Position numbers and translations under genes: made by a program. 64,000 nt of DNA, from the NCBI GenBank assembly GCA_002371895.1, contig DFHM01000012.1:1-64000 (forward strand), in the 5' to 3' direction. Shown here piece by piece: positions 51,246 to 60,400 of the stretch. The stretch is from Candidatus Saccharibacteria bacterium UBA3723 (GTDB lineage: Bacteria > Patescibacteriota > Saccharimonadia > Saccharimonadales > Saccharimonadaceae). The notes beneath the pieces are model-generated. The model did no database searches. It saw only the letters and a list, made by a program, of their open reading frames with translations, and was not told the origin of the DNA. Each line of letters starts with the position of its first letter. The stretch's first letter is position 1.

Positions 51246-51321
51246 TGGAGCCGTTGACTGGGATCGAACCAGCGACCTGCTCGTTACGAATGAGCTGCTC
51301 TGCCAGCTGAGCTACAACGGC
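51246..51321 (-). tRNA. tRNA-Thr (anticodon CGT)
   Basis: The acceptor stem GCCGTTG/CAACGGC is complete, the loop TTCGTAA gives anticodon CGT, and the T-arm and encoded CCA are present. Confidence 0.94.
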
Positions 51322-51350
51322 GTCCGTACTCGTATTATATCACAAAAATG

Positions 51351-51376
51351 GAAAGAGCCCAGCGTGTAGCCGGGCT
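51351..51376 (-). terminator. Terminator after gene 51388-52299
   Basis: GAGCCCGGCTACACGCTGGGCTC is followed by TTTCC on the minus strand. Confidence 0.8.
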
Positions 51377-51387
51377 CGGGGTTTCTC

Positions 51388-52299
51388 TTACTTCAGATCG
51401 TCGCCGTCAAAGGATACTCGATAGATGAAATAGTTCGCAGACTGATCGCCTACGCCGTTCATCAGAACATACGCGTTACCGTCAACGAAATCGATACTCT
51501 CGAGCTCCAGGAGCGGATCCCTGATAATGAAGGTCTGCACGATGATTCCACGCGCATCCACCTTGTAAATCAGGTTTTGGTGTTGCTTAAGTCCAAGTTG
51601 AACCGCACGGTCCGTCGTCGCATCGCTCACCCAGTTGCAAACATAGGTGTAGCCATTGTAGTAGCCAATGTCTTGCGAAGTAAACTCCACGTTCGTCTCG
51701 AACGTTTCCTTCTTGATGCCGGGCACATCGGTGATGCGGTAAAGCGTACTGCCAGAGCACACCATGTAGTAGTTAAACTTGTCATTGTACGCAATGCTGC
51801 CGCCATAGCAAGGCATCTTGACTGTCGCAATCGGCTCGAAGGTTCTCGCGTCGATTCTCGCCGCGAATTCAAGCTTGCCTTCGTCGTTACGCATACCGAC
51901 TACCACGAGTTCTCCCTTATCTGGGTTAAAGGTCATGCCATTTGCATGCCCAAGCTCGTAGGTCTTCCCAGCAGGAATATGGTTTGCGGTAACATCAACC
52001 AGCTTGTCGCGCGTAATCAGCATCAGCTGATTTTTCGTCTCGCCTCCTTCTTCGGCACTTCCGTTCGGCCTGCCCGCGATGACAAAGTAATCATCGGTGA
52101 TAGCGAAGCTTTGCACGGATCCAACACCGTCAGGTTTCTGGCCCGTATAGACCAGCTCGAGTTTCACCTCCTTTGCTTCAGACGTTCCATGTTCTTCGGA
52201 CTTGATAACCTTGGCCCTCAGTTCCGGAGTCAGCATGACACCAGCAATAACTGCGACCACCAGGATAATGCAGAGGATTCCCCACCCAATCTTCTTCAT
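51388..52299 (-). CDS. Membrane-anchored beta-propeller-like protein
   Basis: This 303-residue protein has an N-terminal membrane anchor (IGWGILCIILVVAVIAGVML) and then a repeated strand pattern every 45-50 residues (SVQSFAITDDYFVIAG, HANGMTFNPDKGELVVVG, GSIAYNDKFNYYMVCSG, TSQDIGYYNGYTYVC, ELESIDFVDGNAYVLMNG) that suggests a six-bladed propeller outside the cell. No catalytic motif stands out. It uses a strong Shine-Dalgarno (GGAGGTG) and a -35/-10 promoter, and its G+C is higher than that of its neighbours, like the orphan genes at 23018-25342 and 28427. Confidence 0.75.
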   Translation of the reverse strand: MKKIGWGILCIILVVAVIAGVMLTPELRAKVIKSEEHGTSEAKEVKLELVYTGQKPDGVGSVQSFAITDDYFVIAGRPNGSAEEGGETKNQLMLITRDKLVDVTANHIPAGKTYELGHANGMTFNPDKGELVVVGMRNDEGKLEFAARIDARTFEPIATVKMPCYGGSIAYNDKFNYYMVCSGSTLYRITDVPGIKKETFETNVEFTSQDIGYYNGYTYVCNWVSDATTDRAVQLGLKQHQNLIYKVDARGIIVQTFIIRDPLLELESIDFVDGNAYVLMNGVGDQSANYFIYRVSFDGDDLK

Positions 52300-52351
52300 A
52301 ATTACACCTCCAAAGTAGATTTAAGGATCGTATTTTTTAGATACAATTCTT

Positions 52352-52380
52352 ATTTTACCATAAACGCAACAAAAAGTCAA
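52352..52380 (-). promoter_or_regulatory. Promoter of gene 51388-52299
   Basis: TTGACT (52380-52375), 17 nt, TAAAAT (52357-52352) on the minus strand. Confidence 0.7.
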
Positions 52381-52440
52381 TACCCGGACGCATTATACCC
52401 TTGCATTTTCATTATTTTTCGTATATACTAACCCTAATGC

Positions 52441-52517
52441 GGGCTCGTAGCTCAGCTGGTTAGAGCGCCTCCCTGTCACGGAGGAGGTCGCGCGTTCGAG
52501 TCGCGTCGGGCCCGCCA
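52441..52517 (+). tRNA. tRNA-Asp (anticodon GTC)
   Basis: The acceptor stem is GGGCTCG/CGGGCCC with discriminator G, as expected for Asp. The anticodon loop is CTGTCAC, and CCA is encoded. Confidence 0.95.
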
Positions 52518-52524
52518 TTATAAG

Positions 52525-52552
52525 AAAAAATCTCCTTGCGGAGATCTTTTTT
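52525..52552. terminator. Bidirectional terminator between tRNA-Asp and gene 52551
   Basis: AAAAAATCTCC-TTGC-GGAGATCTTTTTT serves both converging transcripts. Confidence 0.85.
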
Positions 52553-53051
52553 AATCCAAAATTTCTTCTATTATTTCGTACAATTCATCCGATACTTGAT
52601 TGTAATTTCTCGGATATTTCATATATCCATACGCATGAATCGTAGCGCCGGTATCATACTCTACGTCCAGCGAAAAACTATGCCCATCCATCACATCATC
52701 ATCAGATTCATTAAAGCCATCCCAGCTCGCCACATCATACTTCTTTAATACAGCATCAATTCTATCTAGATATTCACCGCTAATAGTTTTATCGACATTT
52801 ACATCTTTGCCGTTGTATCCCCTAGCACTAAACTTTAACTCACCGCCCTCATTCTTAATCTCATATTCGCCGTAACCACCAAAATAACTGCCAGAATGAA
52901 AAGAAAACGAGATAATATCCCCATCGTATCTTTTCGTAGTAATAGATTTACTAATCATAATCCCTCCAAAGGTTACAATTGCTAGTATTACCAAGCCCAA
53001 AACACCGAAACCAATTTTCGTCTTCTTGGGCGCTTTATTACGCTTATCCAT
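52551..53051 (-). CDS. Membrane-anchored hypothetical protein
   Basis: This 166-residue protein has a basic N-terminus (MDKRNKAPKKTK), one membrane helix (IGFGVLGLVILAIVTFGGIM) and a beta-rich outer domain (IISFSFHSGSYFGGYGEYEIKNE) with acidic patches. No family is recognised. The start at 53051 is supported by TATATT 6 nt upstream; the longer frame from 53138 would read through the tRNA-Gly gene. Confidence 0.7.
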   Translation of the reverse strand: MDKRNKAPKKTKIGFGVLGLVILAIVTFGGIMISKSITTKRYDGDIISFSFHSGSYFGGYGEYEIKNEGGELKFSARGYNGKDVNVDKTISGEYLDRIDAVLKKYDVASWDGFNESDDDVMDGHSFSLDVEYDTGATIHAYGYMKYPRNYNQVSDELYEIIEEILD

Positions 53052-53057
53052 ATCTCT

Positions 53058-53063
53058 AATATA
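53058..53063 (-). promoter_or_regulatory. -10 box of leaderless gene 52551-53051
   Basis: TATATT, AGAGAT, ATG on the minus strand. Confidence 0.45.
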
Positions 53064-53100
53064 ACAGAGTCGCCCAGTCTGTGCTAAAATATACCTATCC

Positions 53101-53175
53101 GCGGGTGTCGTATAACGGCTATTATGTATCCTTCCCAAGGATAAGACGAGGGTTCGACTCCCTCCACCCGCACCA
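53101..53175 (+). tRNA. tRNA-Gly (anticodon CCC)
   Basis: The acceptor stem GCGGGTG/CACCCGC is complete, the anticodon stem TATCC/GGATA carries loop TTCCCAA, and CCA is encoded. Confidence 0.94.
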
Positions 53176-53188
53176 ATACCAACGAAGA

Positions 53189-53208
53189 ATGCCCGAAGGG
53201 TATTTTTT
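53189..53208 (+). terminator. Terminator after tRNA-Gly
   Basis: ATGCCC-GAA-GGGTAT is followed by TTTTT. A wider pair, AATACCAAC/GTTGGTATT, encloses it. Confidence 0.75.
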
Positions 53209-53245
53209 GTTGGTATTCCGTGGGGGGGCTATAATGATTTTATCT

Positions 53246-53794
53246 ATGCCCGAAGAATTCTTTGACGTCCTAGACGAAAACGGTAATAAAACCGGTAAGA
53301 TCAAAGCTCGCAGCAAAGTTCACAAAGACGGCGACTGGCATCGCTCCGCCCATATCTGGGTACTCAATGAGCACGGCGACGTACTTCTTCAAAGAAGAGC
53401 GCCAAACAAAGACCTCTTTCCAAATATGCTAGACATTTCCTGCGCTGGCCACCTCTCGGCTGGCGATGAACCACTTTCCGCCGCCCTGCGCGAGCTCAAG
53501 GAAGAACTCGGCCTCGACGTAAAGCCAAAAGAATTACAATTCATCAAAACCCTTGTGCGCCCCGACGATGGCGGCAATACCTTCAAAAATAACGAATTTG
53601 CCGACCTCTATATCCTAAGAACTACCAAAACCGCTGAAGAAATCGATTTCCAAAAAGAAGAAATCTCGGAAGTAATATTCGTACCATATAAGAAATTCAA
53701 GCAGATGATTGCCGACAAACAGCCAGACCTCATGCTCGACTACGACGAATTCAAAATTCTCTTCGACCTATTTGATAAAGAATTCGATAAATAG
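53246..53794 (+). CDS. Nudix hydrolase (IDI/YfcD-like)
   Basis: This 182-residue Nudix protein has an intact box (CAGHLSAGDEPLSAALRELKEELGLD). The N-terminal FFDVLDENGNKTGKIKARSKVHKDGDWHRSAHIWVLN is typical of the isopentenyl-diphosphate isomerase-like group (YfcD). Its substrate may be a nucleoside diphosphate derivative or isopentenyl diphosphate, but the IDI-specific Cys is not placed as in true isomerases. The upstream ATG at 53234 overlaps the -10 box TATAAT (53230-53235), so translation must start at 53246. Confidence 0.85.
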   Translation: MPEEFFDVLDENGNKTGKIKARSKVHKDGDWHRSAHIWVLNEHGDVLLQRRAPNKDLFPNMLDISCAGHLSAGDEPLSAALRELKEELGLDVKPKELQFIKTLVRPDDGGNTFKNNEFADLYILRTTKTAEEIDFQKEEISEVIFVPYKKFKQMIADKQPDLMLDYDEFKILFDLFDKEFDK

Positions 53795-53847
53795 CCTGAA
53801 TAGCCATCTCGCAAACTCATGGCGCTTATGCTAAAATAATTACATCT

Positions 53848-54864
53848 ATGCAGCCGAATTATTACAATGGCATCCCTGGACAGCCGGCTCCAGCCCCTCA
53901 GCAACCTCAGCAATATCCACCGCAATACCAATACCAACAATCCACCAACATCCAGCCCCAGAAAACTGCCAACAAACTGCTACCAGTTACGATTATTTTG
54001 GGCGTGGTTACGTTTGGCCTGCTTATTTTTATCGCCGTCGATAAGCTTATTTTTACCTCGTCAGAGGATCACACTGCCGAGACTATTACAACCGAAATCT
54101 TCAATTCTCTCTCGAGTCTCGACATTCCAGATGACGAAAATCATGACGAACGCATGGCACAAGCTCTTGCTGGCCGCCTCTTCACCGTTAATGCCAGCTC
54201 GGACCAAACCATTAAATTCACAAGCTCCGAAGAATACGAATTCACCTACTACCGCGATCCGACTGAGGATTATCGTAAAATTCTTTCCAGTACACACCAC
54301 GGCAACTTCACCGTTTCGGGCGAATACATCAGGCTCGAATCTGGCGACGAATTCCGCATCGTCGGCGATTATCTTGTCAAAACGAAGGACGAACTCAGCA
54401 AAAACAACCTCTACGTCTACTTCGACAGTTATCAAATGTATGTTACGGCAAACGGATTAAACTTAGCCTTAAAATATTATTTCGCTAATCAGAAAAAGTA
54501 CAACGAAAAACTCCCTACCACCGAAAAATCCGACCTTGATATAGATAGTATCAATTGCAAGGCCGACGCCAATAAAATTACTAATGCTGACGCATTTATC
54601 TGCGGCGTATATTACGCGCAGTATTTCAACTCAAAAAATACCCAGAAATTAGTCGAAAATGCCAAATATTCGGACTTTCTCAACTACTGCTGGAATGATA
54701 AGGATTTTAAGCAATATTCCGACGGTGCTACATGCTATGAAGACTACGCCCTTCAAAATAATGCAGAGATAATCGTTCGTATCACTGATCATACTAATTA
54801 CCGCATAATGGGCTTAAAAAAGAACTCGGAATTAAACGTCAGCAGCCAAGCGGCAAAGCCTTGA
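53848..54864 (+). CDS. Membrane-anchored protein with Pro/Gln/Tyr-rich N-terminus
   Basis: In this 338-residue protein, the first 45 residues are Pro/Gln/Tyr-rich (PAPAPQQPQQYPPQYQYQQ) and should lie in the cytoplasm. A membrane helix (LLPVTIILGVVTFGLLIFIA) leads to an outer domain of about 265 residues with four Cys (NCKADANKI, FICGVYYA, LNYCWNDKD, GATCYEDYA) that could form disulfides. No family is recognised. TGCTAAAAT lies 10 nt before the ATG. Confidence 0.72.
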   Translation: MQPNYYNGIPGQPAPAPQQPQQYPPQYQYQQSTNIQPQKTANKLLPVTIILGVVTFGLLIFIAVDKLIFTSSEDHTAETITTEIFNSLSSLDIPDDENHDERMAQALAGRLFTVNASSDQTIKFTSSEEYEFTYYRDPTEDYRKILSSTHHGNFTVSGEYIRLESGDEFRIVGDYLVKTKDELSKNNLYVYFDSYQMYVTANGLNLALKYYFANQKKYNEKLPTTEKSDLDIDSINCKADANKITNADAFICGVYYAQYFNSKNTQKLVENAKYSDFLNYCWNDKDFKQYSDGATCYEDYALQNNAEIIVRITDHTNYRIMGLKKNSELNVSSQAAKP

Positions 54865-54897
54865 AAAATTAGTCAAAGTATGGTATAATATACAGAT

Positions 54898-55626
54898 ATG
54901 AAGCTTACTCGCTATAAGCATGATTTTGAATACTCTTATGCCCTTGGCGCCACGCTCGTTTTTGAGCTCCTAAAAACCAATCCCGCCCTCATAAAGCGTG
55001 TTTTTATTCGCCCAGGCATCAAGCATGGCGAAGATCTCGAAAAAATCCTATCCACCCTGCAAGCCAAGCATATCGATATTATTGAGACCACAAAAGCTTT
55101 TAATATCCTCGGCGCAAAAGATAACTGCCTTCTCGCGGCCGAATTCAAAAAGCCAGATTCCCCACTGCAATTCACGCCAGAAGCCCCGCATCTCGTCCTT
55201 GTAAATCCATCCGATTCCGGCAATCTTGGCACCATTATGCGCAGCGCAGTCGCTTTCGGCTACGAAAATCTTGCCATTATTACGCCGGCCGTAGACCCTT
55301 ACGATCCAAAAGTCATCCGCGCATCTATGGGCGCCGTTTTTCATCTAAATATCCAGCAATTCGCAACCTTTGAAGACTATGCTAAGCTCAACGCTGGCCG
55401 CAAATACTACGCCTTCATCCTAGACGATACGGCCAAACAGCTTTCGGAATTACACTTAAAAGATAGCAACTATGCCCTCATCTTCGGCAACGAAGCCGCC
55501 GGCCTTCCGAGCGATTTTGCCCATATTGCCCAGCCAATCTTCATCCCACAAAGCAGTAATGTCGACAGCCTGAATTTATCCGTCGCAACAAGCATCGCGC
55601 TCTATACTTTCCGCAACAAAAAATAG
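54898..55626 (+). CDS. TrmH/SpoU-family RNA methyltransferase
   Basis: This 242-residue SPOUT-class enzyme 2'-O-methylates rRNA or tRNA with S-adenosylmethionine. The N-terminal substrate-binding part precedes the knot domain: motif 1 LVNPSDSGNLGTIMRSAVAFG, motif 2 ALIFGNEAAGLPSDF and motif 3 IPQSSNVDSLNLSVATSIALY. The position of the target nucleotide cannot be told. The -10 box TATAAT lies 8 nt before the ATG, so the leader is at most a few nt. Confidence 0.92.
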   Translation: MKLTRYKHDFEYSYALGATLVFELLKTNPALIKRVFIRPGIKHGEDLEKILSTLQAKHIDIIETTKAFNILGAKDNCLLAAEFKKPDSPLQFTPEAPHLVLVNPSDSGNLGTIMRSAVAFGYENLAIITPAVDPYDPKVIRASMGAVFHLNIQQFATFEDYAKLNAGRKYYAFILDDTAKQLSELHLKDSNYALIFGNEAAGLPSDFAHIAQPIFIPQSSNVDSLNLSVATSIALYTFRNKK

Positions 55627-55652
55627 CCCCCTATAATGGGGGGTTATTTTTC
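55621..55652. terminator. Bidirectional terminator
   Basis: AATAGCCCCC-TATAAT-GGGGGGTTATT is flanked by A- and T-runs between converging genes. Confidence 0.85.
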
Positions 55653-56723
55653 TTCTTCAGTATTATTCTCTTCCACCGCCGTTTCTTCTTCGCTTGAATC
55701 CTTGGCCGTCAAATCAATTTTCTCTACAACTTTGCCATCTTGACGCAGCTTCGCCATTTGATCATCTACCCATTTAAAACGTACCCAGATAGACGCATAA
55801 GACACCTTAGTGTCGGTCTTGTTTAGTAATTTCACGATATAATAGCCATCACCATTCTTCGATACGAAGAAATCCGTCATGTCGCCAACGTTTTGCAACT
55901 TTGCTGCCGCCGCTGCACGGCCACTATCCAGATTTGAATAATCTACATCCTCTACAATCTCAAAACCGACCTGATCGTTACCCTCATAGCCCTTCATTAA
56001 CTCATTAAAATCAGTCACAACTTTCAGGCTAGTCGCAATCTCGTCGCGCAATTTCTTCGCATCCTGGTCGAATTCTACAGATGCCTTCTTCTTTGCCAAG
56101 GATAGCATAATCCAGCGGCGATATTCCTTTACACTAAGGCCAAAATTATCGCGAATAATCCCCTCAAAGGCCTCATCACTACGCTTTTCGCCATCGATCG
56201 TCTTATGCTCTTCAATTACTTCATCAATTTCTTCGTCCGTAACAGACTTTCCAGCCTCATCGAGCTTCGCCATCGCAAAACTGTAATCTTCTGCAGCATT
56301 TAGCGCCTGGCGCTTATAATATTCCTTTTGTTGTTTCGATGCATCAGAATCATCAAAAGCACCCTGCTGACGTTCTACAGACGCAATCGAGCTCCTATAA
56401 AGCATCAAATAATCGCTGAAGCGTACCTTTACGCCATCAACATTTGCCACAGAAAGACCGATCGAGCGCGTGAAACGGTACATCACTTCGCCGGTATTCT
56501 GCGCCTTATATAGCTGATACCAGCCAACCAAAGCAAAAGTACCAACAGCCACTACACCAATCAAAACCGCATTAAACATTAGCCTGTGCTTGGCGTACTG
56601 GAATGGATACTTAAACTTTTTGCCCTTAGAAATAATCTTCTCGCGGCTTTCCTCAATATTCTGCTGAGTAATTGCCTCGGATTTCTTATCTTTCTTGGCT
56701 TTTATCTTTTCACTAATCTTCAT
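55644..56723 (-). CDS. SurA/PrsA-like membrane-anchored chaperone-type protein
   Basis: In this 359-residue protein, a basic N-terminus and one membrane helix (LMFNAVLIGVVAVGTFALVGWY) lead to a helical outer domain. ANVDGVKVRFSDYLMLYRSS resembles the start of SurA/trigger-factor-like N-domains (where NG..I....), and VTDEEIDEVIEEHKTIDGE and LSVKEYRRWIMLSLAKKK look like their later helices. A parvulin (PPIase) motif is only weakly visible near 290, so isomerase activity is doubtful. A role in folding exported proteins is inferred. The start at 56723 overlaps the PH-domain gene by 11 nt. Confidence 0.75.
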   Translation of the reverse strand: MKISEKIKAKKDKKSEAITQQNIEESREKIISKGKKFKYPFQYAKHRLMFNAVLIGVVAVGTFALVGWYQLYKAQNTGEVMYRFTRSIGLSVANVDGVKVRFSDYLMLYRSSIASVERQQGAFDDSDASKQQKEYYKRQALNAAEDYSFAMAKLDEAGKSVTDEEIDEVIEEHKTIDGEKRSDEAFEGIIRDNFGLSVKEYRRWIMLSLAKKKASVEFDQDAKKLRDEIATSLKVVTDFNELMKGYEGNDQVGFEIVEDVDYSNLDSGRAAAAAKLQNVGDMTDFFVSKNGDGYYIVKLLNKTDTKVSYASIWVRFKWVDDQMAKLRQDGKVVEKIDLTAKDSSEEETAVEENNTEEEK

Positions 56724-57213
56724 TTTCTTTTTCTTCAACTTTGCGTGCAATATGCGCCGCATCCCCTAATTCATTATACACGGTTTCAGGTTTACTCACC
56801 ATGCTCATGGTAAGATCCCCGGCACTCGTCTGAACCAAAATCGTACCGTAATTAAATATCGTCGCGAAAACCCCATGCTGCCCATATGATGCACTTAGGA
56901 TATTTTCTAGGTCTAAATCCACAACGGTCTTCTTAAACATCCCCTTCTGACGTACCTGGCGTAGCCTCTGATTCGTTAGCATATAAAAACTAAAATACCA
57001 AAGCATGTAGCAATAACCGAGTCCGAGCAATCCCACCACGGAAAACGCTAGCCAAACCAAGAACATCCGGCTATCTCCCGGCCACATCAATGTAGGCAGA
57101 TAACCCACCGCGACCATAACAATCAAGAAAAATACGCCTTTTATTGCAGTAATTGGATGACGGCGGAAGATATATTTTACTTCTTCGTCAGCTCTTTGAC
57201 CCTCAAAATCCAT
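56713..57213 (-). CDS. Membrane protein with bacterial PH domain
   Basis: This 166-residue protein has an N-terminal charged segment (EVKYIFRRHPITAIKG), two membrane helices (VFFLIVMVAVGYLPTLMW, FLVWLAFSVVGLLGLGYCYM) and a C-terminal bPH2-like domain (YFSFYMLTNQRLRQVRQKG, VDLDLENILSASY, FNYGTILVQTSAG). Its role is unknown; the domain binds lipids or proteins in other bacteria. TATAAT lies exactly 6 nt before the ATG at 57213. It is coupled to the chaperone-type gene downstream. Confidence 0.82.
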   Translation of the reverse strand: MDFEGQRADEEVKYIFRRHPITAIKGVFFLIVMVAVGYLPTLMWPGDSRMFLVWLAFSVVGLLGLGYCYMLWYFSFYMLTNQRLRQVRQKGMFKKTVVDLDLENILSASYGQHGVFATIFNYGTILVQTSAGDLTMSMVSKPETVYNELGDAAHIARKVEEKENED

Positions 57214-57219
57214 AAGCAT

Positions 57220-57225
57220 ATTATA
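57220..57225 (-). promoter_or_regulatory. -10 box of leaderless PH-domain gene
   Basis: TGGTATAAT, ATGCTT, ATG-GA: nearly identical to the start of the HELGH gene at 18214. Confidence 0.6.
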
Positions 57226-57244
57226 CCATGTACCAAAATACCAA

Positions 57245-57266
57245 TAAAAAATGCCCAGATGGGCAA
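57245..57266 (-). terminator. Terminator after tRNA-Arg
   Basis: TTTGCCCA-TC-TGGGCA is followed by TTTTTTA on the minus strand. Confidence 0.8.
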
Positions 57267-57279
57267 ATCTAGCTCGAAT

Positions 57280-57355
57280 TGGTGACCCGGGTGCGAGTCG
57301 AACGCACAACCTTCTCCTTAGGACGGAGCCGCTCTATCCATTGAGCTACCGGGCC
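57280..57355 (-). tRNA. tRNA-Arg (anticodon CCT)
   Basis: The acceptor stem GGCCCGG/CCGGGTC is complete, the loop GTCCTAA gives anticodon CCT for AGG codons, and CCA is encoded. Confidence 0.94.
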
Positions 57356-57372
57356 AACACATTTATTTTAAC

Positions 57373-57402
57373 AAAAAAAGAGCCCCTCATAAAGAGGGGC
57401 CT
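57373..57402 (-). terminator. Terminator after the adhesin gene
   Basis: GCCCCTCTTTATGAGGGGC is followed by TCTTTTTTT on the minus strand. Confidence 0.9.
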
Positions 57403-57410
57403 TCTCCACA

Positions 57411-60400
57411 CTATCGACGTTTACGGATAGTTATCGCTGCTCCAGCGACGGTGGAAGCGGCAAGCACAACGCCAGCAACGCCCACGCCGTCAAATGTCTT
57501 AGGGTTCTTTGGTATTTTCTTATTCTCAATCGTAAAGCCATGCTCTACGTCGCCCTTTGTTACGCCAGGATAATAACCAGGAATCTGATATGATTCATGT
57601 ACTGTATATTCGTAGTTAGAATCCAGATCTTCCCAATCATATTTCCAGCCCGTTTCGTTATTCAACTCAACAGTTTCAATCACTTCTCCGTCGCGAATAA
57701 GTTCAACATCAATCTTGCCCGGACGATCCGCTTCGGAATCATTTAGCCATACCTTATCTACATGAATATTAATCAGATCTGGCTTATAGGTATTCGTAAT
57801 ATCGGTTTCTTCAATCACCGTCTCGAATTGATCCACTTCTAACTCTTCAATCGTGTATTCGTAAAGAACACCATTCTCATCGTATTTATCCAAATCCTCA
57901 AAGACAAATTCCCAAACCGCGCTATCTTCTTCGTCGTCAGAAGTCGTCATGTCGTCTTCGGTTAATACTTTTTCTTGATATTTAACTCCATTCTGTAGCA
58001 ATACAACCGTAATCTTTGCAGGACGAACACGATCTGGCGCACCATTATATTTCCAGGTCTTCGTGCCGCTTACTTCAACTTTTCCATACAAAGTATTCGT
58101 CACGTCAAAGCCGCTAATTTTGTTCTTATAATTTTCCGGCAAAACTTCACTTACTGAATAGCTAACTTTTATACCGTTTTCATATAGTGGTAAGTTGGCA
58201 AATTCATAGCTCCAAGTATCACCTTGCTTTTGCCATGTCGGCGTTGCGCTAACCTCAGTCTTCTTCGTTTCGCCGTCCAAAGTCTTATACAACTTCAACG
58301 TTACGCTGCTTGGACGAAGTCTGTAGGCATTGCTATTGTCTACCCAGATCTTCTGCCCACGTACGGCAGTTGCCATCGACAAAGTATTCGTAATCGTGTT
58401 GCCACTTTGTGTTTTCGTATAATCATTCAAGTTGGTCTTTTCGCGAACGGCGTACTTATACTCAACGCCATCACCATCATATTTAGCTAAATTCTCTTCC
58501 GTATGATTCCAGTTGTTCGTACTCCCACTTAACGTAACGGTCTTAAACACGCTTCCATTTCGCAAAATCTCAAACTCTATACTCGTTGGACGCGTATTGT
58601 ATTTGTTATTGTTATCAACCCAAACTTTATTCATCGAAAGTTCTGTGAAACCGATCAAGAGATTCGTAATTACATTACCTTCCTGCGTCATATAATAATT
58701 CGCCGGGATATTATTTTCCTTCCAAGTATAGGTATACAAATTACCGTCGGCATCATATTTTTCGAGACCGCTTTCTGTATGCGTCCAGTTGTTACCAGTG
58801 CCATTAATGGTCACCGTCTTTACTTTCGTACCGTTTCGCAACAAATCTACCGAAACACTCGTTGGGCGCGTATTGTACGCATTAGAATTATCTTTCCAGG
58901 CCTTCATTACGGTCGTAGAAGTACTATTTGATGCGGTATTCGTAATCGTATTTCCGCTTTGAGTCATCGAATATCCGCTCGGAACATTGTTCTCTTTCCA
59001 AGTGTAAGTATATAAATTGCCATTGGCATCATATTTCTCAAGACCACTTTCTGTATGCGACCAGCTATTACCAGTGCCAGTAAATGTGACCGTTTTTAGT
59101 TTCGCGTTATTACGCATCAAATCAATCGATACATTCGTTGGACGCGTATTATTCTTATTACTCCAGTCTACCCAGTTTTTCGTCACCGAAGCACTGGTCG
59201 TAGCATGATAAGTATTCGTAATCGTATTGCCACTCTGCGAGCGCGTATAACCATTCGGAACAGTAGGTTCCGCAACCGTATACGTATAGCGAACACCATT
59301 TGCGTCATATAGTGGCAAATTATTCCAGGTATATGACCATGTATTACCAGTTCCAGTCAAAGTATGATCGTCATAAGTAGCATTATTGCGTAGCAATCGA
59401 ACAGTAATAGAACCAGGGCGCGTATTGTCTGCGTTGTTATAATCACTCCATACTTTCGTCACGGTCACGGAAGTCGTGCCGCCCAATGTATTCGTAAATG
59501 TATTTCCGCTCCTAGAACTACTATAAGAACCCACCAGTGGCTCCATTAGTGTATATACATACCTTACGCCGTTTGCGTCATACATTGGCAAACCAGTCTT
59601 CGTGCCAGTCCAAGTATCACCAGACCCCGTTAGAGTTAGCGTCGAATAGTTATTCCCATTCTGCAAAACGTTAAACGTCAAACTTGATGGGCGCGTGCCG
59701 TAAGCATTCGAATTATCCTTCCAAATCTTTGTAGCCGAAATCGAAGTCGTATCAGTCAAAGTATTCGTAATAGTCGTTCCATTAACCGAAGCCCTATAGC
59801 CCGCAACTGCATCCTCTACAAGCGATACCGTGCCAGACAAACTTAGCAAAACATTCTGTGTCCACGTATCACCCGTACCGGTTAAATCATAATAATAACC
59901 ACTATCAGAGCCATTAACATAAAAATGAACTCTAATCGTAGCTGGACGCGTACCATATGCATTTGAGTTATCTTTCCAGATTTTTGTTACCGTTACTGTC
60001 TGACCATCTTCATGAGCATATTGACCAAGAGTCTGTAAAGCTGAATTAGACGGGCTATACCAAAGATACAAATAATTCATACCAGCCGGCAAAGCCGCAC
60101 TTGTAGCATAATCCAACAAGTTCTGCGCCGTTAAAGGATTACCTGTATCATGCAAGCTACTATACAAGGAAGATGGACTACGATGCTCCGTAAATACATA
60201 AGAAGATGCCATCGCAATTGGAATCTGGCCATATCCGCCCGCTTGACCATAATACATAATCTTAAATAGCAACTGATCACGTTCCGAAGAGGAGGAAGTA
60301 ACCAGTGTTGGATAGCCGGCCAAAGTTTCCATCGATGTTCCCATCGGAGGCGAAGTCCTATCATGCTCAAAGCACCAAGCATCACCGCCATTGACCTGAA

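Noticed and set aside
53081..53245. Upstream extension of the Nudix gene.
   Set aside because: It runs through the tRNA-Gly gene and the promoter -10 box.
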